A DNA stretch of 33,478 nt. It comes from a virus. Under the pieces are notes generated by a model. That model saw only the letters and a list, made by a program, of their open reading frames with translations. It ran no database searches and was not told the origin of the DNA. Of the stretch, positions 23,001 to 31,559 are shown one piece after another. The stretch spans positions 1 through 33,478 of the IMG/VR virus record IMGVR_UViG_3300020438_000137. The stretch is one strand, 5' to 3'. The first letter of the stretch is position 1. Every line of letters starts with the position of its first letter. The position numbers and the translations under genes are program-made.

Positions 23001-25126
23001 TAGATACAGTCGATTGCAGAAATAATACCAACCTGAGTATCAGTTGGAATATTACCAAATAAGGGTCTTAATTTAGCACCATTACCAGTCTTACTCTTAA
23101 CTATAATTGTAGGAAGTGCTTCATCAAACCTCAATATATTTAGAACCTTAACCTGAGTAATACTACCAGTAGTAGGATCTATGATAGGTTCATATATTGG
23201 TGTAGTCTTACCAAATCCAGGTCCAGTAACAAATGTAGATACTCCTACTGGAGTTCCATCTGGGAAACTAACATCGACTGCAGTAGGAGTATCTATGAAT
23301 ACATTACCAGATGTACTAATGCCAGGAAGTACAATAACATCTCCTGGTTGATATCCTGATCCACCAGTTTCTACTTGAATCGTAGTAATTCCTAATTGAA
23401 CTGGTGTATCATCATCTACCTGTGCAGGATAATTTTCTCCAATAGAATCCATAACAATAGCTTTTATACCACCCTCATCATTAAGAATAGCATGACCAAC
23501 AGCACCATATCCTATATCACATTTGTCTCTAAAATTAACTATAGGAGGATAACGATATCCAGAACCAGGTGTTGAGATTGTAGCACCTAAAATACTTGCA
23601 GTTCGTTTTACTCCACCAACTAATTTTCTTAATCCAGGTGTATTATCTACAAAATATCCAAGAAGAGGTTTGGCAATACCACCAGATCCACCACCACCAA
23701 ATATCTCAATATATGGTCCTGTACAATTCTTTTTCTCCCCACCATAACAACCGCCAGGAATAGTACCACTACCAGTATCTTCCAATAAACTACCGTCACC
23801 AAAGATATCCCACTTACCCCATTTCTGTTCAAAAGCATTAGTTAGATCAGCAGCACCCTTAGATATATTCATTGCATTCATAACATATGCAAAAGGATCG
23901 TCTCCTTTCTCTTCACTACTACCACCTACAACATATTGCTTATCTGATGGACACTTACCGTTATTAGTTTGATTACAATCAAGGAATGAAGCAATATCCT
24001 CAATGTTACCAGCAGCACTTGTTAAAAAGTCTCCCACCTTAAATCCTGGTGCGATAATTTTTGCTACTGTAGATAACGGACCTGACATTAAATTATCAAT
24101 ACTATCCGTAATTGTATTTAAAAATGCACCAGTAAACTGAGCACCCATACATCCAGCATAATCTCTTCCTTCATCTATAAATCCTTTCAATAAATCTTCA
24201 ATTGTACCACCCAATCCTTCAACTACTTTAGAAGCAACACAACCAATAGACTCTTGTAAGAATGCTGTAGGAGGAACCATAGCAGTTTGTCCTGCAACTC
24301 CTGCTCTGTGAGCAGCAGTACTAGATTTTGTTACTGCAAATACTATTCGGTAAATTTTTTGATATAATTTTTCTAATCCTTGAGCACCAAGACCCTCTAT
24401 TTTATCAAAGAGTTTGGTAAACATGGTACCAACAAATTTATTTGCCTGAACCTCAATAAGATCAGAAGCAGATCTAATTTCATTCTGTAAACTGGCACCA
24501 GCTAAAGATAACTGCTTAACTTTTAACCCTAAATTTTCGACAGTATTTGCCATCTCTGAGATAGGATTGCTTTTACAAGTATCAGCAACTTGTACCTTGA
24601 TTCCACCACCTGCTGAATCTAATAATCTAGAATTAGTAGAACTACTTGGTGGTGTCTGTGAAAATTTACTATCTTCGTTTCCTTCGCTTATTGGATTTCT
24701 AGCATTAGTAGGTGTATATTCAGTGAATCCTGTAAAAGGTGAGAATGGTGTACTATAATCAGCATTATTAACCAGTGATGTTCTACCAAAATGACCAATA
24801 ATTAATGGTATTTGAGCAGCATCACCATCTAAGAAAAATCCAAATACAGTATCACCTTGCTGCAACTTAACTGATTGGGCAAATTGTGCTCCACCACTAC
24901 CAGATGTTACAGGTAATAAGACCTGTGCATATGGAAGTTGATCGTTAGGGATATCCTCATTGAAAGGATGATACCCCATGATACGAACCTTATATCTATT
25001 TCCTATTCCCTCTCCTTTTGCTACTTGATCTTCCTGTGAATCAACAGGGGGTATCTGACCGACCCACCAACGGAATCCGTCTCTACCTAAAAATTGACTG
25101 TTGCCTAGGATCGATGCGTCTATCAT
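23000..25126 (-). CDS. Baseplate hub protein, gp5-like OB-fold, without lysozyme domain
   Basis: A 708-aa protein. Its N-terminus matches the OB-fold of T4 gp5: FRWWVGQIPPVDSQEDQ, then RYKVRIMGYHPFNED, LPYAQVLLPVTSG and GDTVFGFFLDGDAAQIPLIIG. No T4-type lysozyme signature is seen in the rest. The middle (about 180-380) is helical; the C-terminal part has repeated beta modules with GSGY/GxGF motifs (STPGSGYRYPPIVNF, VETGGSGYQPGDVIV). The spike helix is in the next gene. It follows gp27-like and CP12-like genes and shares one base with the latter (TAATG). It should join the gp27-like protein in the hub. Confidence 0.8.
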   Translation of the reverse strand: MIDASILGNSQFLGRDGFRWWVGQIPPVDSQEDQVAKGEGIGNRYKVRIMGYHPFNEDIPNDQLPYAQVLLPVTSGSGGAQFAQSVKLQQGDTVFGFFLDGDAAQIPLIIGHFGRTSLVNNADYSTPFSPFTGFTEYTPTNARNPISEGNEDSKFSQTPPSSSTNSRLLDSAGGGIKVQVADTCKSNPISEMANTVENLGLKVKQLSLAGASLQNEIRSASDLIEVQANKFVGTMFTKLFDKIEGLGAQGLEKLYQKIYRIVFAVTKSSTAAHRAGVAGQTAMVPPTAFLQESIGCVASKVVEGLGGTIEDLLKGFIDEGRDYAGCMGAQFTGAFLNTITDSIDNLMSGPLSTVAKIIAPGFKVGDFLTSAAGNIEDIASFLDCNQTNNGKCPSDKQYVVGGSSEEKGDDPFAYVMNAMNISKGAADLTNAFEQKWGKWDIFGDGSLLEDTGSGTIPGGCYGGEKKNCTGPYIEIFGGGGSGGIAKPLLGYFVDNTPGLRKLVGGVKRTASILGATISTPGSGYRYPPIVNFRDKCDIGYGAVGHAILNDEGGIKAIVMDSIGENYPAQVDDDTPVQLGITTIQVETGGSGYQPGDVIVLPGISTSGNVFIDTPTAVDVSFPDGTPVGVSTFVTGPGFGKTTPIYEPIIDPTTGSITQVKVLNILRFDEALPTIIVKSKTGNGAKLRPLFGNIPTDTQVGIISAIDCI

Positions 25127-25395
25127 TAATCGTCGTATACTCTACATTCTAGTGAATCTGGATGATTGTCACAATAAACTTCTAGATGCTTATCTTCATG
25201 TCTTGTATGCCAATCATTAATCTTAGCATTACCAGGATTCTCTTCATCCTCTTCATGGGAATGAAATGCATCATTGTGCATCTTGAGATCTTCCTCGGTA
25301 TATTCAATCATACCATGATTAACATGCTCTTTTTTATCCTTCGGATCTATGTAAACTTCGTGGTTTAGATCGTGATTTGGTACTTTGGTAGTCAT
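25126..25395 (-). CDS. CP12-like protein with novel His-rich N-terminus
   Basis: An 89-aa protein whose last 19 residues (LEVYCDNHPDSLECRVYDD) match the C-terminal module of CP12, including the cysteine pair C75 and C84 with the usual eight residues between. CP12 binds GAPDH and phosphoribulokinase and switches off the Calvin cycle; the C-terminal module docks on GAPDH. The N-terminal 65 residues are rich in His, Asp and Glu, and the first cysteine pair and the AWD motif of host CP12 are absent. It sits between gp27-like and gp5-like genes, 2 nt and -1 nt from them. Cyanophages are known to carry cp12, often with talC. The name rests on the C-terminal match. Confidence 0.8.
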   Translation of the reverse strand: MTTKVPNHDLNHEVYIDPKDKKEHVNHGMIEYTEEDLKMHNDAFHSHEEDEENPGNAKINDWHTRHEDKHLEVYCDNHPDSLECRVYDD

Positions 25396-25397
25396 AG

Positions 25398-26702
25398 TTA
25401 TTTTTGTGGGTAAAGTCCGTGGGTATCCCTAACAACTTTTAATGCTGTGTATGATGCATTAGGTAAAAATAAATGAGTGAGATCCTTTATAATATATATC
25501 CCACTAATCCTATCGTCTGTTACAGGTTCATCATCAGTAGTCTTAGGGAAGAATACCATTATAGCATCACCAGCAACTAGAGTGGTGTTAGTAGGAACTG
25601 TCAAAGTCACTTGTGTGTTGAATAGCATACCATATCTTGTAATAGCCTGTGATGTGCTATCGACTTGATCGTAATTAATTGCTGTTGATACACCTACATC
25701 CAATGTTCCAACATCATACACTGAACTAATAATTCTAGAAGCCATCATGTTGGCTGGAATGTTTTCTGGATCAGCAACCTTAGGTTCTTCTTCTTCAGGA
25801 ACTCCTAGAGTTGATGCTGGTTTTTCTTTAAATACGGAATTCTGTGGTTGAGTAAATTCAAAAGTAACTGGATTAAAAAATATTCGGTATGTAGATTTAA
25901 CACCGCTATGCAAATCAGTAAGAACATCAGAATCCTCTTGAACTGAAAATGCCAAAACCTTTGTAGCATTTTGCAAAGAATCTTCTAATGAAGGATCTAC
26001 TGATTGAGAATAATAATATTTTTGTAATTTATCTTTTTCCTCTACCGCTTTTTCTATCATATTCTCAACAGATCTAAAATGAAATCCTTTTCTAGTTTGC
26101 CAAAAGAAAAATCCAGCACTTCTACTTGTTGCTCCTACAGGAATTGCTTTAGATGCTAACCATAATATAATAGTAAAAGGTTTTCTTAAATTACCAATAA
26201 AATTATAAATGTTTTCAGTTTCTTCAAATTTTTCTTGCTTTAAAGGTTCTACTAATTTAACAATCTCAGAAATACTTTTATCTATAGTTTGCCCATAGAA
26301 TTTTTTAGTTACTCTGCTTTGTTCATTACTAAGAGATTCTCTAGAGACAAGATGTAGAGTAAAAGTCTCAATTCCTTTATCTGATATGACATTAGTTACC
26401 TTATTAACATACAAAACATTTTCAAGATGTTCCTCTTGTTCTGCCTCTGCCTCAACAGGAGTCTTTACTTTGTAATATACTCTCTCTCCACCACGAATAG
26501 GTAAACCATTATATAATCCCCCACCATCTATAGTATTACCAGTATTAACTACATCTACTTTAGCAGTACACATTGGAGACATTATAGTTTCAAAGTACTG
26601 TAATGTAGTAATACCACCAATAAGACTGACAGTTTTATTACCGTCAGCCGAAGTTATAGTAAATTCTTCAAAGATAGAAGCAGCAGTCGGTGATATTGCC
26701 AT
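25398..26702 (-). CDS. Baseplate hub protein, gp27-like
   Basis: A 434-aa protein judged gp27-like by domain pattern and place. The N-terminal part (FEEFTITSADGNKTVSLIGG, then LQYFETIMSPMCTAKVDV) and YVNKVTNVISDKGIETFTL resemble the first barrel-like domain of T4 gp27 and of VgrG/gpD proteins. The C-terminal part (YGMLFNTQVTLTVP, DRISGIYIIKDLTHLF) corresponds to the second. T4 gp27 forms the trimeric hub ring between tail tube and spike. Length is close to T4 gp27 (391). It shares one base with the preceding stop (TAATG) and lies two genes before the gp5-like gene. Confidence 0.7.
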   Translation of the reverse strand: MAISPTAASIFEEFTITSADGNKTVSLIGGITTLQYFETIMSPMCTAKVDVVNTGNTIDGGGLYNGLPIRGGERVYYKVKTPVEAEAEQEEHLENVLYVNKVTNVISDKGIETFTLHLVSRESLSNEQSRVTKKFYGQTIDKSISEIVKLVEPLKQEKFEETENIYNFIGNLRKPFTIILWLASKAIPVGATSRSAGFFFWQTRKGFHFRSVENMIEKAVEEKDKLQKYYYSQSVDPSLEDSLQNATKVLAFSVQEDSDVLTDLHSGVKSTYRIFFNPVTFEFTQPQNSVFKEKPASTLGVPEEEEPKVADPENIPANMMASRIISSVYDVGTLDVGVSTAINYDQVDSTSQAITRYGMLFNTQVTLTVPTNTTLVAGDAIMVFFPKTTDDEPVTDDRISGIYIIKDLTHLFLPNASYTALKVVRDTHGLYPQK

Positions 26703-28189
26703 TATGAGAAATGTTTATTAAATTGATTAATTTTCTTTATTGGGTTTTCTGCAACTACAACAACACTAGAACTAGATTCATTATCAACATCAAGTTCCCC
26801 AAGATTATTTGGTCCACCAGTATTTATTTCTTTTTTGGGAATGTCAATGGGAACGGTGACAATTCTACCACCAGTTGGTCCTATTAGATTCATCTCATCA
26901 GCATACTTCATACCTTTAAGGAATTTTATTGCATCAGCACCCTCAACTTGAATAGCGTCTGTATTAACCTTAAATTTATCATGAAGAAGTACCTCAAGTT
27001 GTTGATAATCAAAGTTTTGCGTCGTTGATCTGCTATCGTTTTGATGAAGTGCTAAAAACTCTTCCTTTGCTTCTTCTTTAGAGTATCCATCATATCCAAA
27101 TCCTGGTGGTGTAAATCTTGCTGTTGCACTAGATTTTCGATATATGTTACTTCTTTTCTTTTTGGTTTTATTTACAACTATCTCTTTGTCAGTATCAGAA
27201 TTATCTACTTTTTCAACTTCTACAGGAACAATTTTATTGTCTAATTTAATTTCAGATTCATTAGAGTTATTATTAGTATTAAGATCTATCGGTTTGATAT
27301 CAGTATCTATTTCTTCACTATCACTAAACTCATTAGTCCCAAAGAATTCAGCAGGAGACATAGTATTTCTATCAATTTGATTTTTTAATATTTGCTGATC
27401 TTTATTATTCTCATTTTTATTGATCTCATATACTTTATTAACTTCAATTTCATACTGTTTCTCATCTATTTCACCACTATCTCTTTTTTGTTGCAATTCT
27501 ATTACCTTGTTTTGTCTCACATTAGACACTTCAGTAAATTCTTGATCATTTTTAGGCAATCCTTCAACTGACGCTCTACCTTCTTTTTCAGCCTTCTCTA
27601 TATCCTTTTTAAGTCTTTCTTGATCTGCATTCCAATCTTTAGATAAAGTTTCAACTGATTTATTCAATTCATCCATCTGTTTTTCAACTTCATCTTTCTC
27701 TTCTTCAAATCCAAACTGTTTTTTGATACCAGATATCCAATCTTTAACTGTCTTTATAATGACACTACTAACTGCTTTTACTTTATCAATAATATTATCT
27801 ACCCATTCTTTAACATTTTTTAACCATCCAACAATTTTTTGTATCTCTTCAATAATTTTTGGTATATTAACAACAAGAAATCCAACTAATAATGCTCCAG
27901 CAGCACCAAGTATTCTCTCCATGAAAGATTTACCTGCAGCAGCAACAGCTCCTACCCCCTTTCCTATTAAATTTTTAGGTTTCTTTGCTTCAATTAATTT
28001 TTCCGATTCTGCTTTCTTTTTCTTTGTAAACAATCTTCGGAGAAATCCCTCTTTCTTTTTAGTTGCCTTTTTATCTCGTTTAATTTCTTTACCTAAAGCT
28101 TTACGGATACCCTGAGTAGTTTCTCTGATAGCAAGAATACCAAACCCAATCTCCGTAATATCTCCTTTAGTAGGCATTAAGGTTGCCAT
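26702..28189 (-). CDS. Tail or baseplate protein with coiled coils, unknown
   Basis: A 495-aa protein: Lys-rich N-terminus (about 30-75), a hydrophobic segment (about 90-112, ILGAAGALLVGFLVVNIPKII), then amphipathic helices and a long charged coiled-coil region (about 165-275), an acidic Asn-rich linker, and a polar C-terminal domain. It shows some resemblance in layout to the upstream 584-aa protein, as two membrane-interacting tail-lumen proteins might. It sits where T4 encodes gp28/gp29. Candidate roles are a tape-measure partner or hub protein; no direct family match was recognised. Confidence 0.6.
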   Translation of the reverse strand: MATLMPTKGDITEIGFGILAIRETTQGIRKALGKEIKRDKKATKKKEGFLRRLFTKKKKAESEKLIEAKKPKNLIGKGVGAVAAAGKSFMERILGAAGALLVGFLVVNIPKIIEEIQKIVGWLKNVKEWVDNIIDKVKAVSSVIIKTVKDWISGIKKQFGFEEEKDEVEKQMDELNKSVETLSKDWNADQERLKKDIEKAEKEGRASVEGLPKNDQEFTEVSNVRQNKVIELQQKRDSGEIDEKQYEIEVNKVYEINKNENNKDQQILKNQIDRNTMSPAEFFGTNEFSDSEEIDTDIKPIDLNTNNNSNESEIKLDNKIVPVEVEKVDNSDTDKEIVVNKTKKKRSNIYRKSSATARFTPPGFGYDGYSKEEAKEEFLALHQNDSRSTTQNFDYQQLEVLLHDKFKVNTDAIQVEGADAIKFLKGMKYADEMNLIGPTGGRIVTVPIDIPKKEINTGGPNNLGELDVDNESSSSVVVVAENPIKKINQFNKHFS

Positions 28190-29943
28190 TAATCAAACAC
28201 CCCATAATTAGATCCAGCTAAATCTCTATAAAAATTATCAGTGTCAGTAATAGCAAAAGAGGGTACCTCTGTACTGGCAGAATAAGAAGAATTAACTAGA
28301 CTAGTATTGGATTCGTCCTCACTATTGATATCAAATGGAACTACACTTATCTTATCACTGAAATTATCATAATTAGAGAGAGTATTTGCAGTTGTTAATT
28401 TTTCATTTGAAAAAGCTGCAGCAGTAGAACTAAGATCTAGATTTTTAGATAGATTGTTAGAGGAAGTAGAATTAAAGTTTTTACCTTCTGGCATCCTTCC
28501 TATATCCTCCTTAAGATCTTCATTTAAGGCTCCTAAGTTAGAAAATGTTGAAATAGCTTTCTGCCTTAATCCTGATATATTACCTTCCTTAACTTGAACT
28601 GCATCTAGAATCGGACCTGGTTTTACTACTTTACCCCACCAATCAGTGTTATAAAGTAAAGTAGAAGCATTATGTCTTCTTAGGAACATATCCATATAAT
28701 TTTTACCGTCATTTGACATGCCTTTTCGTGCAGCCTTAACCTCATCCATAAATTGAATCATCTTACTCTTATGACCTTCTTGCGTACTCATTAAACCTGC
28801 AATTTTCTCTTGTATTGACTGTGGCAACTCATCCATAGTTCTTTTACCATCCATCAAGGTAGTGATCTCTTTTGCCAACGAATAAAACTTAGACCATTCA
28901 CCTCTAAAATTAGTAATAAGATCTGGTATCTTGTTAAATAATTTCGTATCTTTGTCACTCATGTTTGCAGCATCCCATTGATCCCAATTACCAGTATTAG
29001 ACATTCTGAGTCTATTATTATAAGCCAGTAATAACTTTGCTGCGTCATTGCTCATGCTCATAATTCCAAGTTGAGCATCATTTTTCATCTCACCATTATC
29101 ATTCAGTAACTCTGGATTTGCTTCAAGTAAAGCACCAATTCGTTCTCGTTCATTTATTCGATATTGTTTCATACCAACTTTAGAAATTTCTTCTATTGCT
29201 TCTTGGTTGATAGGAGCATAAGATCCAACACCTTCCAAATCAGGACCATATTCACCTTTTAACATTTTATAAAGTTCAGTTCCTGTATACGCTATACCAA
29301 CAGCAGCAATAATTCCCAACCAAACATAAGGATTACCCAATGCTGCTAAAATACCACTAAACGATCCACCTACTCCAAGACTACCTATCAAACCACCTAT
29401 TGCAGAAGTAAGAAGTGGTAATCCTACATTTACAGCAAGAAATATTCCTCCAGCAGCGGCCAATACTATTCCAACATCTCTTGCTAATTTTTTAAGGATA
29501 CTTTTATCTCCGTCCATCCAAGCTTCTATACCCTGTAGACCTTTCATAGCAATCGTACCTATCCCCAATACACCCATTACTTTCAATAACCGTTCAAAAA
29601 CACCCATTGTAACTTTCTTGATCTTCTCTATTGGTTTAAGTATTGTATTGCTTAAAACCCCCTCAAGGACTTTTTCCATCCCAGATTTTTTCTTTGCATC
29701 TTCTTCTTGTTGTTGTTTTTTTATCTCTTCATCATCTTCTGCTTTCTCATTCTTTGCTTGTGCTTGTAATAAATCAGCAATTGCTCCTAGATTTTTATGA
29801 ATAGCAAAAATATTTTTATTAAGTCCTACAAAACCTTTTGATTTTTCATCCGAAGAATTTCCAGCAAAATCCCTATCAGTAGATGCTCGTTGTCGATCTG
29901 TTCTACTAGATTTTGGAAATACTTTCTTGGGATCTACCGCCAT
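28189..29943 (-). CDS. Candidate tail tape-measure protein
   Basis: A 584-aa protein with a charged N-terminal coiled coil (about 45-90), hydrophobic and Gly-rich segments (about 105-225, including VGIVLAAAGGIFLAVNVGL and YVWLGIIAAVGIAY), and a polar helical C-terminal half. It follows directly after gp26 and the 58-aa frameshift-type ORF, which is the place of the tape measure in tail gene clusters that use a G/GT chaperone pair. Its length is close to T4 gp29 (590), the tape measure of T4. Starts at ATG 29943 sharing one base with the previous stop (TAATG). The assignment is by order and architecture, not by sequence match. Confidence 0.55.
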   Translation of the reverse strand: MAVDPKKVFPKSSRTDRQRASTDRDFAGNSSDEKSKGFVGLNKNIFAIHKNLGAIADLLQAQAKNEKAEDDEEIKKQQQEEDAKKKSGMEKVLEGVLSNTILKPIEKIKKVTMGVFERLLKVMGVLGIGTIAMKGLQGIEAWMDGDKSILKKLARDVGIVLAAAGGIFLAVNVGLPLLTSAIGGLIGSLGVGGSFSGILAALGNPYVWLGIIAAVGIAYTGTELYKMLKGEYGPDLEGVGSYAPINQEAIEEISKVGMKQYRINERERIGALLEANPELLNDNGEMKNDAQLGIMSMSNDAAKLLLAYNNRLRMSNTGNWDQWDAANMSDKDTKLFNKIPDLITNFRGEWSKFYSLAKEITTLMDGKRTMDELPQSIQEKIAGLMSTQEGHKSKMIQFMDEVKAARKGMSNDGKNYMDMFLRRHNASTLLYNTDWWGKVVKPGPILDAVQVKEGNISGLRQKAISTFSNLGALNEDLKEDIGRMPEGKNFNSTSSNNLSKNLDLSSTAAAFSNEKLTTANTLSNYDNFSDKISVVPFDINSEDESNTSLVNSSYSASTEVPSFAITDTDNFYRDLAGSNYGVFD

Positions 29944-30119
29944 TAGCCACTAGCTTGTTGGTTTTTTAGATTCTCTTCTTCAATATATTGTTCCAAGAGA
30001 CTGATGTATATATCTCGTTCCCAAGGAATCATGTTTTCGATATCACTCAAACTATATTTATGATGCTGCATCAGGGCGAAATTAATTTTATAATACGCCA
30101 CGATATCTTGGTGCAACAT
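29943..30119 (-). CDS. 58-aa tail assembly protein (gp51/GT-extension-like)
   Basis: A short ORF with ATG 30119, 2 nt after the gp26 stop, filling the space between gp26 and the 584-aa gene. The product is helical, starts MLHQDIVAYYKINFALMQHH and contains IPWERDIYISLLEQYIEEE; a P-W-x-E-R/E-R-D-I-Y type motif is common in small tail-chaperone extensions. The slippery sequence at the end of gp26 is in the right phase to fuse this frame to gp26 by a -1 shift. It may be made as part of that fusion, alone, or both. In T4-like annotation it could correspond to baseplate hub assembly protein gp51. Confidence 0.7.
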   Translation of the reverse strand: MLHQDIVAYYKINFALMQHHKYSLSDIENMIPWERDIYISLLEQYIEEENLKNQQASG

Positions 30120-30121
30120 CG

Positions 30122-30835
30122 CTAACTGAAAAAAGCTGCTAAACCCTCCAACTTCACTTCACTTTCTACTTTTGTATTAGGATTAGTAATCATAACAGAA
30201 TGCTGTAGTTTAGGCATAGTATTGAAAAACTTCTCCACCTGCTTAAATGAATTTGATGGTAATGTCTCTACAAACGCAAGCCATTCTTTTTTAGAATGAT
30301 CCTTTGCAGACCATGTTTCTTCATCTGTAAAGATCATATCTATACAAGAAGCAATAACCTCAAATGATGCAGTTACTTGGTCACTTTCTCCGAAGTTTTG
30401 ATTAACAAATTCAGAGAGAGACGGATATCTCATCCTGAGAGTCAAATTATCATCTAATTTAATATCTTTATTATGTTCTGGGTTTTCTATAATTCCAATC
30501 TCATCAATACTTACTGATATAGCAACTTTAGTTTCACCATCATCAGGGCAAGTTGCCATGACCTCAATAGTTTCACCAACAGACTTACCACGAACATGAA
30601 GGAATAGATATTCAATGTCGAATGTGGATAACTTATCTACTCTAATTCCACGAGTATTGATACATGCAGTTAGAACATCTTTAATTGCTCTACCAACTTG
30701 ATCCATATTATCACTTTCCATTGCCATAACAAGAACTTTTTCTTCTTTGACTAGGAAAGGTCTATATGTAATTTTTTTACCTGACGAAGGAATAACCAGC
30801 GTATAGGTCGGGGTAACAATTTTAGGTAATGGCAT
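30122..30835 (-). CDS. 26: Baseplate hub subunit gp26-like (T4_baseplate family)
   Basis: A 237-aa protein from ATG 30835 (MPLPKIVTPTYTLVIPSSGK), with AGAGG about 8 nt upstream; the longer frame to 30907 overlaps the ho1 gene and is not used. The N-terminal YRPFLVKEEKVLVMAMES segment is the hallmark of the T4 gp26 family. In T4 it belongs to the baseplate hub pathway; by gene order it also looks like a tail-assembly chaperone. It overlaps the end of ho1 by 14 nt. The end of the gene carries a TTTTTTC slippery heptamer two codons before its TAG stop. Confidence 0.8.
   Translation of the reverse strand: MPLPKIVTPTYTLVIPSSGKKITYRPFLVKEEKVLVMAMESDNMDQVGRAIKDVLTACINTRGIRVDKLSTFDIEYLFLHVRGKSVGETIEVMATCPDDGETKVAISVSIDEIGIIENPEHNKDIKLDDNLTLRMRYPSLSEFVNQNFGESDQVTASFEVIASCIDMIFTDEETWSAKDHSKKEWLAFVETLPSNSFKQVEKFFNTMPKLQHSVMITNPNTKVESEVKLEGLAAFFS
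30128..30134 (-). promoter_or_regulatory. Putative -1 ribosomal frameshift site (TTTTTTC)
   Basis: On the minus strand the gp26 frame reads GCT TTT TTC AGT TAG, so T TTT TTC is an X XXY YYZ slippery heptamer in the correct phase. A -1 slip continues as CAG TTA GCG ATG, that is, in frame through the start codon of the 58-aa ORF, giving a fusion of about 297 residues. A weak CGAT/ATCG stem could form 6 nt downstream. This recoding layout is typical of phage tail chaperones. Confidence 0.65.
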
Positions 30836-31508
30836 CAGTATTTCCTCTAAGTACTCCACAGAAGTAAGCAACTGCAGATTTGAACGCATTGCCATCCAGT
30901 TCATCAAACATGTACATATTCAAACGAAATGCGTAGTTTGCTTCAGTAACGATAGCAGACACCTGTGATTCTGTCACAGGCAACTTATTTAGTGTGGCAC
31001 GATATGCGTCTTTAAATTCTTTTTTGTTGTCTATATCAGGGAACTTATAAAAGTCTAGACCACCATCAGTTAACTTTAGAGCTTTCTCTGCAATATTCTT
31101 AAGAATCTGTCCACCAGATAGATCTCCAAGATATCTTGTATAATGATGTCCTATAAGAAGTTCTGGTTCGTCATGAGAAACCTCACGAATACGGTTAATG
31201 TATTGTTCGCATGCCTTTGAAGGATAAATGTTATCTCTCCAGTCAGCACCAAAAAAGTACTCACAATCCTTTGCTAATGCATCATGACGATAAAGTTCTT
31301 CAATATCTAATGATCCAATAAGAGGATCTTCTTTTAATCTTCTAACTTCTGATTCTATAGTATGATATATGAAATAATAATTGGCAACAAGTTGTCCATA
31401 TTTTTCCTTATTTACTACACCACGAAGGAAGGAAGAAACAAACTTAGTATTCTCTGCAGCAGAGTGAGATTGTTTAGTTCCTACTTTTAAATCTTTGGCA
31501 AGTCCCAT
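30822..31508 (-). CDS. ho1: Heme oxygenase
   Basis: A 228-aa biliverdin-forming heme oxygenase. The proximal heme ligand is H15 (GTKQSHSAAENT), and the distal helix carries GDLSGGQ at 128-134, both diagnostic. It opens heme to biliverdin IX-alpha with oxygen and reduced ferredoxin, the first step toward phycobilin pigments. Cyanophages carry ho1, often near a bilin reductase such as pebS, but no reductase gene is present in this window. Its own sigma70-like promoter lies at 31531-31559, inside the end of the upstream gp54-like gene, and its stop overlaps gp26. It thus interrupts the baseplate gene order. Confidence 0.95.
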   Translation of the reverse strand: MGLAKDLKVGTKQSHSAAENTKFVSSFLRGVVNKEKYGQLVANYYFIYHTIESEVRRLKEDPLIGSLDIEELYRHDALAKDCEYFFGADWRDNIYPSKACEQYINRIREVSHDEPELLIGHHYTRYLGDLSGGQILKNIAEKALKLTDGGLDFYKFPDIDNKKEFKDAYRATLNKLPVTESQVSAIVTEANYAFRLNMYMFDELDGNAFKSAVAYFCGVLRGNTDAIT

Positions 31509-31530
31509 ATAATAATAAACACTACCATAT

Positions 31531-31559
31531 ATTATAACACATTTATTATGCTATGTAAG
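31531..31559 (-). promoter_or_regulatory. Sigma70-like promoter for ho1
   Basis: CTTACA (31559-31554), a 17-nt spacer, and a perfect TATAAT (31536-31531) with an extended -10 (TGT before TATAAT). The start would fall about 15-20 nt before the ho1 ATG at 31508. Its -35 and part of the spacer lie within the last codons of the upstream gene. Early expression of ho1 apart from the late baseplate operon is inferred. Confidence 0.65.

Noticed and set aside
30836-30907. Longer start for gp26 at 30907
   Set aside because: It lies wholly inside ho1; the internal ATG at 30835 has a Shine-Dalgarno and gives the family N-terminus.
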